The translations under genes and the position numbers were made by a program. Shown here in pieces: positions 30,981 through 37,078 of a stretch of DNA of 37,078 bases (its first letter is position 1; the number at the start of each line of letters is the position of its first letter). Location: positions 1 through 37,078 of the forward strand of contig CAYGAW010000025.1 in the NCBI GenBank assembly GCA_964347945.1. The letters are read 5' to 3'. The notes beneath the pieces were generated by a model. That model had not been told where the DNA came from, did no database searches, and saw only the letters and a program-made list of their open reading frames with translations. The stretch is from CAYGAW01 sp964347945. Its GTDB lineage: Bacteria > Chloroflexota > Anaerolineae > UBA7937 > B3-Chlor.

Positions 30981-31904
30981 CTAGGCCTTTTTCTCCGCCT
31001 GCGCGTATTTCTCCATCACTCCCAGCCGATCCAATAGTGCCGCAAGATCTTGTGTCCGGCTCTTTTCCATGTCCAGGAGAGGGCGGCGGACATGTCCGGC
31101 AGGAAGTCCCAAGAGGCGAAGAGCGGCCTTCACCACGACAGGATTGGTGAGGCTGTACAGCTCGGCCATAAGGGGATAGTAGGTGAAGAGTAGCTGTCTC
31201 GTCCGCTCCACATCTTCAAAAGAGCGCCATGGTCTCGACATCTCGGCCATCTCCTGGGGGATGACGTTGCCAGAGATGTTCGCCGTGCCGTGACCACCAA
31301 GCGCAAGCGTGGGCACGATGAGACTGAGACGTGGAGCGTCGCAACACAGCAGGTTGAGCTTGTCGCCAGCTTGTCGCCGAATCTGAACGAGTTGGTTGAT
31401 GCTGGCCATGGCTTCCTTGTCAGCCACGACGTTGGGTATCTGAGCGAGTTCGATAACCGTGCCCGGTTCGATGTTGACGCCGACCCGTCCGGGATTGTTG
31501 TAGATGGCGATGGGGAAGTCCACCGCTTCCGCCACAGCCTTGAAGTGCTCATAGAGACCATCTTGTGAGGGTCTCAGATAGGGAGGCACCACCAGGAGAG
31601 CTCCGTCAGCGCCCACGCGCTGCGCATACTGAGTCAGCTCGATGGTTAGCTTGGTGTTACCACAGGTGGTGCCCGCGAACACTGGCAGCTTTGCCTTGCA
31701 GTAAGGCACCACGTGATGGAGAATGTCCCGCCGCTCATCCATCGTAAGGGCGGGAGATTCCCCAGTGGAGCCCATGAGCAGAACACCGTCGGTTTCGTTC
31801 TCTGCCTGGAAGTCAATCAGCTTCTGAAAGCCCTGGAAATCGACTTCATCGTCTTCAGTAAAGGGTGTGGGAATGGCCACCCACGAGCCTTCCGGTTTGA
31901 TCAT
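30981..31904 (-). CDS. DapA-family (dihydrodipicolinate synthase/N-acetylneuraminate lyase) class I aldolase
   Basis: This is a 307-residue TIM-barrel Schiff-base enzyme. It has the family motifs SWVAIPTPF (7-15), GSTGESPAL (45-53) where Thr47 corresponds to the active-site Thr, Tyr135 in IYNNPGRVG, and Schiff-base Lys163 in VVADKEA. DHDPS proper usually has GTTGE and YNVPGRTG; the differences and the absence of other lysine-pathway genes make a catabolic aldolase/lyase (for a 2-oxo sugar acid, hydroxyproline derivative or similar) more likely than lysine synthesis. ATG 31904 has GGAGGG about 11 bases upstream; an in-frame extension to 31946 is not family-like. The gene is flanked by UspA and the MFS gene and downstream of a peptide-type importer. 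Confidence 0.85.
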   Translation of the reverse strand: MIKPEGSWVAIPTPFTEDDEVDFQGFQKLIDFQAENETDGVLLMGSTGESPALTMDERRDILHHVVPYCKAKLPVFAGTTCGNTKLTIELTQYAQRVGADGALLVVPPYLRPSQDGLYEHFKAVAEAVDFPIAIYNNPGRVGVNIEPGTVIELAQIPNVVADKEAMASINQLVQIRRQAGDKLNLLCCDAPRLSLIVPTLALGGHGTANISGNVIPQEMAEMSRPWRSFEDVERTRQLLFTYYPLMAELYSLTNPVVVKAALRLLGLPAGHVRRPLLDMEKSRTQDLAALLDRLGVMEKYAQAEKKA

Positions 31905-31949
31905 CGTTGCAAGTTCCCTCCGGGTTCGATGACTCTCGCTCGCCACAGG

Positions 31950-32495
31950 CTAAACACAGGCCTGATCCGCGGTTCCTTTCTTCTCCAATTCCTGGGGGCG
32001 GATTACGAGAACAGGCGTCGTGGTGCCTCGCAGAACCTTCTCCGTTACACTCCCAAAGACCCAGCGCCTGATGCCGCTCTCACCGTGGCTACACATGATT
32101 ATCAAATCCGTGTCTTGTTTGTCGGCGAAGTCGATGATCTCCTCCGCGGGATCTCCCATCAAGACCTCGGAGTGCACATTCACTCCCTTCTCTCGCAACA
32201 TGGCCTCGGCCTTCGTTACCGAGCGCCGTGCCTCGTCTACAGCGCTGGCGATCTCCTGGTCTCGATAGATGGGATGACGAGCGATACGTGCGTCCTCAGG
32301 AGTTTCTGGCAGAGGGATTGGCATTTCCGGCGCCCGGGCCCGGAAATGGGCTCCGGACCTCCCCGCAGGCGCGTCTATCACCCGCAAGATGATGACCTCC
32401 GCACCTGTCTTTGCTGCCAATTCCTCCACATAGGGAAAGACCGCCCGCTGCGCCAGGTCCGAACCGTCACAAGGAACAAGAATCTTTTTGATCAT
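31950..32495 (-). CDS. Universal stress protein, UspA family
   Basis: This is a 181-residue single USP domain. It starts KKILVPCDGSDLAQRAVFPYVEELAAKTGAEVIILRV and ends with the ATP-binding signature CSHGESGIRRWVFGSVTEKVLRGTTTPVLVIRP, in which G-x2-G-x9-G-S/T is preserved. An insertion after strand 2 (about 45-85, with APEMPIPLPETPEDARIARHP) makes it longer than minimal UspA. It lies after the importer permease genes with a 142-bp gap and is 45 bp ahead of the DapA-like gene. Such proteins are often attached to transport operons as regulators or stress sensors. ATG 32495 has GGGGGAG upstream. Confidence 0.9.
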   Translation of the reverse strand: MIKKILVPCDGSDLAQRAVFPYVEELAAKTGAEVIILRVIDAPAGRSGAHFRARAPEMPIPLPETPEDARIARHPIYRDQEIASAVDEARRSVTKAEAMLREKGVNVHSEVLMGDPAEEIIDFADKQDTDLIIMCSHGESGIRRWVFGSVTEKVLRGTTTPVLVIRPQELEKKGTADQACV

Positions 32496-32533
32496 CAGTC
32501 TCCCCCATTCTGCATGGCTGGTCTATTGCACCG

Positions 32534-32623
32534 TGAGCCTCGGCTCAAGCCTCGAACACGGCACGCGCAGGAGAACTCTAGCCTTTCACGCTGTAGGATA
32601 CTCACGATACGAATGCGCGTGCC
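32534..32623 (-). other. Gap between importer and UspA genes with two inverted repeats
   Basis: In the 142-bp gap after the DppC-like gene, TGAGCC-N2-GGCTCA (32534-32547) forms a short palindrome. GGCACGCGC (32560-32568) and GCGCGTGCC (32615-32623) are an exact 9-bp inverted repeat 46 bp apart. No promoter with good spacing could be fixed here. Confidence 0.45.
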
Positions 32624-32637
32624 AAGGGTTAGGTGAC

Positions 32638-33600
32638 CTAGCCACTTCCCGTTCCCGCGGGCGCTGCCCGCACGCGCTGTTCCGGATCTGTCACCGTGCG
32701 TAGCCAGTTTGCCACGGTCATGACGCCAAAAACCGTGATCGCGATGGCTATCCCAGGAAAGGTCACCAGCCACCAGGCGATGGTGATGTAGTTGCGGCCG
32801 TCCGCAATCATGAGCCCCCAGGAGGATTCAGGCGGCTGGATGCCCAGCCCCAGGAAGCTGAGGCTCGCCTCGGCAAGGATGATGCGGGCTAGCTCCAAAG
32901 TGATCAGCGTCAGGGTTGGCGAGATCAGGTTTGGAAATGCGTGGCGAAACATGATGCGCGTATCGTTGGCTCCGATGAGACGGGCGGCATCGATGTAGTC
33001 CTTCTCGCGTATGGTGAGCATGATGCCTCGCGTGATGCGAGCGAACACCATCCAGCCGTTGATGGAGAGAACAATGATGATGTTCCTCGCACTCGGCCCG
33101 ATCATGGTCATGATCACCAGCGCCAGCAACAGTCCCGGGAAGGCAGTCTGAGTGTCGACGACGCGCATGATGATGTCATCCACCCGCCCCCCGTAGTATC
33201 CTGATATCAGCCCCAGGATGGTGCCGACGGTCCCGGCGACAGCAATGACACCCACGCCGACCATCATGGAGACTCGAGCCCCATGGATCAGGCGACTCAG
33301 GATATCTCTTCCTTGTTGATCTGTACCCAGGATGTACAGTTCACCTGCCTCGTTAGCGAAGCCAGGGGCCTTGAGGCGCTGGCCTATGTACCCGGCTGCT
33401 GGATCGTGAGGAGAGATGAGGGGAGCGAGGATAGCCGACGCCACCACGACGAAGACGATAATCGCACCGGCCAATGCCACCTTGTCTCTCATTAGGTCCC
33501 TGCCGAGCCTGATCAGCCCTCGCCAACGCCACAAGGGGTCTTCCACGTAGGCTACAGCCATTTCGTCGAAGGCCAATTCCCTTTCTGCCGTCTCCGCCAT
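32638..33600 (-). CDS. Peptide/nickel-type ABC transporter permease, DppC-like
   Basis: This is a 320-residue inner-membrane permease. A long cytoplasmic head (1-38) is followed by the first helix (VALAGAIIVFVVVASAILAPLI), then the periplasmic loop HDPAAGYIGQRLKAPGF and NEAGELYILGTDQQGRDILSRLIHGARVSMMVG, the standard DppC/OppC motif. Further helices and the EAA loop DYIDAARLIGANDTRIMFRHAFPNLISP dock onto an ATPase. It pairs with the DppB-like permease 42 bp upstream. The operon has no DppD/DppF ATPase gene, so the energiser is encoded elsewhere. The substrate is called peptide by family only; related systems import glutathione, opines or sugars. Confidence 0.93.
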   Translation of the reverse strand: MAETAERELAFDEMAVAYVEDPLWRWRGLIRLGRDLMRDKVALAGAIIVFVVVASAILAPLISPHDPAAGYIGQRLKAPGFANEAGELYILGTDQQGRDILSRLIHGARVSMMVGVGVIAVAGTVGTILGLISGYYGGRVDDIIMRVVDTQTAFPGLLLALVIMTMIGPSARNIIIVLSINGWMVFARITRGIMLTIREKDYIDAARLIGANDTRIMFRHAFPNLISPTLTLITLELARIILAEASLSFLGLGIQPPESSWGLMIADGRNYITIAWWLVTFPGIAIAITVFGVMTVANWLRTVTDPEQRVRAAPAGTGSG

Positions 33601-33642
33601 CTTCCCAGTCCTTTCTTAAAATGCGAGTAGCGCCGTCGGCGC

Positions 33643-34572
33643 CTAGGCGAGTCTGACGCGGGGATCCAGAGCGGCGTATATGAAGTCGATGGTGATATTC
33701 ATGAGCACCACGATCAAGGCCACCACGAATACGTCCGCTTGGATCAACGTGAGGTCACGGCGTTCGATGGCCTGCATCGCCAGATGCCCGAAACCCGGCC
33801 AGGCAAAGACTGTTTCGACGACGATAGTATAGCCCGCCAGCATACGCGTTAGCTCCCAAGCGGCCAGCGTCACAATAGGAATACTGGCGTTCTTCAGGGC
33901 GTGGGAGATGATGACTCTCTGCTCTGCCAGGCCCTTTGCTCGGGCTGTCATCATGTAGGTACGGTGCATCTCATCCATCATGCTGCTGCGCACGATCTGG
34001 GTGATCCGCCCCCACGGCCGGGCAGCCAGGGTGATAGCGGGCAGCACAAGGTGTCTCCAGGTGCCGTAGCCCGAAGTGAAGAACAGATGGACGGCGACTG
34101 CAAGGGCAAGGATCAACATCAGGCCGAGCCAGAAATCGGGAATGCACACCCCGATCAATGAGAAGCTGGTTGTTAGCTTGTCGAGCCAGGAGCGTGGCCT
34201 GAGCGCGGCGAGAATCCCCAACGGCAAGGATGCCAGGACAGCGAGGGCTATGGCTGTGAAACAGAGCAGCAAAGTGGCGGGCATCCTCTCCAGAACCAGT
34301 TCCATAGCGGGAACGCGCTGCCAAAGAGAATCTCCGAAGTCCCCTCTCACTGCGTTCTTGGACCAGTCCCAGAACTGGACCCAGAGAGGATCGTTGAATC
34401 CCATACGTTCGCGAAACTCTTCAACCTGCTCGTCTGTCGCCTCCAGCGGCAACATCATCCTGGCTGGGTCTCCTATGGCGCGCGTAATGATGAAGACGAC
34501 CACCGAGACGCCCACGACCACCAGGATGGATTGGAGGAGCCGTCTAATGAAATACGCAGTGATGCTGATCAC
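33643..34572 (-). CDS. Peptide/nickel-type ABC transporter permease, DppB-like
   Basis: This 309-residue (from GTG 34572) inner-membrane permease starts with IRRLLQSILVVVGVSVVVFIITRAIGDPARMMLP, the common DppB opening. Later it has PATLLLCFTAIALAVLASLPLGILAA, PDFWLGLMLILALAV and the EAA loop TARAKGLAEQRVIISHALKNASIPIVTL. The start codon is odd: GTG 34572 shares its first G with the GGAGG of a perfect Shine-Dalgarno AAGGAGGTGATC, which leaves no spacing. The codon 8 bases after GGAGG is ATC (34561-34563), which would give MTAYFIRRLL, very much like other DppB N termini. An AUC start is therefore plausible. A hairpin lies between it and the binding-protein gene. Confidence 0.92.
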   Translation of the reverse strand: MISITAYFIRRLLQSILVVVGVSVVVFIITRAIGDPARMMLPLEATDEQVEEFRERMGFNDPLWVQFWDWSKNAVRGDFGDSLWQRVPAMELVLERMPATLLLCFTAIALAVLASLPLGILAALRPRSWLDKLTTSFSLIGVCIPDFWLGLMLILALAVAVHLFFTSGYGTWRHLVLPAITLAARPWGRITQIVRSSMMDEMHRTYMMTARAKGLAEQRVIISHALKNASIPIVTLAAWELTRMLAGYTIVVETVFAWPGFGHLAMQAIERRDLTLIQADVFVVALIVVLMNITIDFIYAALDPRVRLA

Positions 34573-34589
34573 CTCCTTCGGCGAACTTT

Positions 34590-34615
34590 GGGCGGGGCCA
34601 ATACCGGCCCCGCCC
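34590..34615 (-). promoter_or_regulatory. Perfect 10-bp GC hairpin after the binding-protein gene
   Basis: GGGCGGGGCC (34590-34599) and its exact complement (34606-34615) with a 6-nt loop. No T-tract follows on the minus strand. It sits between the binding-lipoprotein stop and the permease, just as the hairpin at 1580-1610 does in the other importer. Confidence 0.7.
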
Positions 34616-34632
34616 AGAAGTGTGTGCGTCCG

Positions 34633-36210
34633 CTACTCGACGAGGGTCATCTCGTTGACCATGATGCGTCCATCCAGACGCGGCGTCCACTCCATCCTCT
34701 CGCTCAGGCCATAGATGTTGTCTAGGTTGAGCAGGAAGATGCAGGCTGCCTCATCGTGGATGATTTGCACCGCTTGATGGTACATATCCTCCCGGGTCTC
34801 TACGTCGGTCTCCGTCCTGGCGTCTTCGACCAGCTGGTCAACCGTCGGGTTGTTGTACGCTGCCTGGCTACCGCCCAGCGTGAACATACCGGAGAGAGTG
34901 CGGTCGGCGTCCAGCAGCACGTTGTCGTGGGAGGAGTACTGGAGGTCGGGAGCTGCCTCACGGCCCGCGAACAGCAGATCGAGCCAGTCCGACCACTCGA
35001 CGATCTTGGCGTCGACATTGAGACCCACTGCCTCGAGCTGGGCGGCCACGGCCTCGACCAACTCCTTATCCTTAAGCCAGCGGCCGGACTCTCCCACCAA
35101 CTCCAGAGTCGCGCCGGTGGCGCCGGCTTCCTCCAACAACTCCTGAGCCTTGGCAGGATCGTAGGGATAGGCCGCCACATCAGGATTATACCCGAAGTGA
35201 CCTTTGGTGAGTATCTGGCCATCCGCCACACCCGCGTAGCCACCATAGAGGGCCTCTGCCAGTGCCTCCTTGTCGATGGCGTAGTTCAGAGCCTGACGCA
35301 CCTGGACGTCATCCAGAGGCGGGTTGTCGATGTTGATTCTGATCCAGGGGAACTCCAGGCCGTGGATGGCCACCGAGTTCTCCACCTGAGCCAGGTACTC
35401 CGGGATCAAGCCCGTGATCAAGTCTACCTCGCCCGCCTGCAGTGCTGCCAGCCGGGTGGCGTCTTCCTCGATAGGCCTGATGGTGACCTCGGCGATGGCA
35501 GGCGCGCCTCCCCAGTAGTCTGTATTGGCCTCCAGGGTCACGTGGTCACCTCTTACCCACTCCACGAACTTGTAAGGCCCGGTGCCGACGGGAGCCTCGA
35601 CGAGCTCCTCCGGATTCTCCTCGAAGTAGACCGGCGGAACGATCTTCATCCAGGTCATCCGCCCTGGTAGGATGGGATCGGGTCCCTCGGTGAAGATGTC
35701 CACCGTGTACTCGTCTACCGCCTCTGCTCCGGTCAGCGTCTCCACGAAGGAGATCTGCTCAGAGTTGTACTCTGGGTCTATGATCCTCTCCACACTGTAG
35801 ACGACGGCATCGGCGTTGAAAGGCTCACCGTTGTGGAAGGATACCCCCTCTCGCAGGGTGAAGCGCCAGGTGGTCTCGTCTACTTGCTCGTAGTCTGTTG
35901 CCAAACCAGGACCGATCTCTCCCTCCGAATCACGGTGGAGCAGCATCTCGTAGATGTTGTCGTTTACGTTGCGCTCGAACCCGTCATCCGCGTACTGCGG
36001 GTCCAGGGTCGAGGGGTCGCCGCCATCTCCGATGACGATAGCCCCCGTTGGTCCGGTCGGGGGAGGCGGTGGTGTCGTTGGCTCGGGGGCCTCGGTTGCC
36101 TCCGGCGGTGTCGTGGCCTCGGGAGGCGGCGGTGGCGGCGCGCCGCACGCGCTCGCGAGAAGCGACACCAAGAGCACTGCGATGAGTAGTATGGTGAGCT
36201 TCGACTTCAC
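34633..36210 (-). CDS. Peptide-type ABC transporter substrate-binding lipoprotein (SBP family 5)
   Basis: This 525-residue extracytoplasmic receptor has a lipoprotein signal (KLTILLIAVLLVSLLASAC; lipobox A-S-A-C). A Pro/Thr/Glu-rich linker follows (about 25-58), then the family 5 (DppA/OppA-like) domain: AIVIGDGGDPSTLDPQYADDG, the loop TTWRFTLREGVSFHNGEPFNADAVVYSVERI, YVGTGPYKFVEWVRGDHV-like (here PVGTGPYKFVEWVRGDH), and VRQALNYAIDKEALAEALYGG. The GTG at 36210 is preceded by AAGGAGG 8 bases upstream; an ATG at 36306 would put 32 residues before the signal peptide and is rejected. Ligand cannot be predicted. The gene leads the transport block; the leader is 36211-36346. Confidence 0.93.
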   Translation of the reverse strand: MKSKLTILLIAVLLVSLLASACGAPPPPPPEATTPPEATEAPEPTTPPPPPTGPTGAIVIGDGGDPSTLDPQYADDGFERNVNDNIYEMLLHRDSEGEIGPGLATDYEQVDETTWRFTLREGVSFHNGEPFNADAVVYSVERIIDPEYNSEQISFVETLTGAEAVDEYTVDIFTEGPDPILPGRMTWMKIVPPVYFEENPEELVEAPVGTGPYKFVEWVRGDHVTLEANTDYWGGAPAIAEVTIRPIEEDATRLAALQAGEVDLITGLIPEYLAQVENSVAIHGLEFPWIRINIDNPPLDDVQVRQALNYAIDKEALAEALYGGYAGVADGQILTKGHFGYNPDVAAYPYDPAKAQELLEEAGATGATLELVGESGRWLKDKELVEAVAAQLEAVGLNVDAKIVEWSDWLDLLFAGREAAPDLQYSSHDNVLLDADRTLSGMFTLGGSQAAYNNPTVDQLVEDARTETDVETREDMYHQAVQIIHDEAACIFLLNLDNIYGLSERMEWTPRLDGRIMVNEMTLVE

Positions 36211-36346
36211 TTTCGTTTCCTCCTTCTTCAGTGTTCTAGTCGTCTCTACTCTCAAGAAAGACTGGAATGCTCTATATCTCTCACCCCCTTTCTGTCGAGA
36301 ATGCACAACAGCGGTAGGACGTCGACTGTAGGCATGCGATCAGGCA

Positions 36347-37078
36347 CTACGTCAAACTCTGCGCGAAGAAATTGGTCAGGCCGTAGTCGGCAACACGCGA
36401 CTCGATTTCCTTCTCATCAGTGGTATAGAGGCCCATCTCCTTCATGCGGTCGAAATAGACGGAACCAGAGAAAGTGAATTTCTTGAACATGCCTTCCTCA
36501 GTTTCCATCTCCTCTTTGACGTAGGCAATCATGTCGCCTACGCATAGGCTGCGCGGTAGCTCCGTCAGCTCTTTGCCCAATGCGTGGCGCACAGCATTGT
36601 GGCCGGCCAGGGTTCCGGTAGCGATAGCTTCAGTGATGCCAACGAGCATCCCCGCCTTTTCGCCGCCGCAGAACAGGTTGTCTAAACCTTCCACCTTGAG
36701 GTGGTTGTCCCGCGGGGACATCGCCAGAAAGCGGATCGAGTTGCCCATCCCTCCTGCGTATGGATCCTCGAAGCGTGCATTCTCAAGCCCTGGGATTCTA
36801 CGAAGCTCTTCCAGCGGATAGAACGGGCTCATCAGCTTCGCGTGACCCGTGTCCAGGAGTACGACGTTCTTTGCGAAATCGGCCAGCGCATACTGCTGGC
36901 AACTCTTGATGGCCAGCAGCTTCTCCTTCTTCTTGGCGACCTCCTTGGGCAGCGGGATGACCGCTACGCCTGTCCGTTCGAGTTCAGACACGATGCCCTT
37001 GTCCAGCGAGTCCTTGTTCAACTTGCACGACCCGCTCATGGATCCGTAGGAGCCGTCGATCCTCTTGGCCTTGCTCTC
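36347..37078 (-). CDS. GidA/TrmFO-like FAD-dependent oxidoreductase (5' part beyond window)
   Basis: This is the C-terminal 243 residues of a larger flavoprotein; the frame is open through the window edge, and the internal Met at 37039 is not the true start. Recognisable parts are the FAD-site closing segment GLDNLFCGGEKAGMLVGITEAIATGTLAGHNAVRHALGK, typical of MnmG/TrmFO-related proteins, and GLENARFEDPYAGGMGNSIRF earlier. The C-terminal end (KEEMETEEGMFKKFTFSGSVYFDRMKEMGLYTTD) is not the tRNA-binding domain of MnmG. It therefore belongs to the stand-alone GidA-like oxidoreductases of unknown substrate found in Chloroflexota, Deltaproteobacteria and Firmicutes. It precedes the importer by 136 bp on the same strand and may be co-transcribed, but without a visible terminator in between this is not proven. 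Confidence 0.8.
   Translation of the reverse strand, partial: ESKAKRIDGSYGSMSGSCKLNKDSLDKGIVSELERTGVAVIPLPKEVAKKKEKLLAIKSCQQYALADFAKNVVLLDTGHAKLMSPFYPLEELRRIPGLENARFEDPYAGGMGNSIRFLAMSPRDNHLKVEGLDNLFCGGEKAGMLVGITEAIATGTLAGHNAVRHALGKELTELPRSLCVGDMIAYVKEEMETEEGMFKKFTFSGSVYFDRMKEMGLYTTDEKEIESRVADYGLTNFFAQSLT

Noticed and set aside
31713..32636. 307-residue plus-strand frame opposite the DapA-like and UspA genes
   Set aside because: It spans two well-supported antisense genes and their gap and shows no domain.
34756..35670. 304-residue plus-strand frame opposite the peptide-type binding-protein gene
   Set aside because: Mirror frame of a recognised lipoprotein gene; no family features of its own.
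1..37078. tRNA, rRNA, CRISPR array, insertion sequence or phage genes
   Set aside because: No TPsiC-like tRNA signature, rRNA block, regular spaced repeats, transposase or integrase was seen anywhere in the window.

Overview
The window is a piece of a GC-rich bacterial chromosome. The gene content points to the Chloroflexota: an EF-G2-type translation factor, an ECF sigma factor beside a membrane FecR-type protein, a T-box leader, a type-2 isoleucyl-tRNA synthetase, a ferredoxin-dependent 2-oxoacid oxidoreductase and lipoprotein solute-binding proteins with Pro/Thr/Glu-rich linkers. This placement is an inference from families; no rRNA or tRNA gene is present to test it. Most intergenic regions carry readable sigma-70-type promoters with 17-bp spacers, several of them back to back, and these settle a number of start codons.

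Left part. Positions 1-2690 (minus) hold a polar amino-acid ABC importer operon (binding lipoprotein, permease, second permease cut by the window edge). A GIY-YIG/DUF123 protein (minus) is divergent from an EF-G-like GTPase (plus, 3569-5641). Next is a minus-strand operon 8728-5698: a double-HTH XRE regulator overlapping a GAF histidine kinase by four bases, then a TPR protein. Its promoter lies back to back with one driving a plus-strand operon: PHP-domain protein, PrsW-like membrane protein, and a FabF-like ketoacyl synthase with a zinc ribbon at its N terminus.

Middle. A complete T-box riboswitch with terminator (12153-12446) controls a double-GNAT protein, an AlaX-like editing protein and IleRS. 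Then come a DksA/TraR zinc-finger protein, LspA, an intrinsic terminator placed directly before RluD, an MBL-fold hydrolase, and a divergent pair (unknown 131-aa protein / alpha-beta hydrolase). The stretch 21887-25174 looks like a signalling module: a secreted repeat protein, an ECF sigma factor and a membrane FecR-type protein. The first and third of these genes share an identical bipartite upstream element (CGTATCCT-N14-CGTTATGCA), the best candidate in the window for an undescribed regulon.

Right part (all minus). A 2-oxoacid:ferredoxin oxidoreductase (delta-alpha fusion, beta, gamma) is followed by a transport and metabolism block transcribed from 36210 down to 29074: peptide-type binding lipoprotein, two permeases, UspA, DapA-family lyase/aldolase, 14-TM MFS transporter and a DUF6917-like protein. 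No ATPase gene for this importer is present. A 5'-truncated GidA-like FAD oxidoreductase fills the right edge. Both importer operons carry a strong T-tract-less hairpin just after the binding-protein gene.
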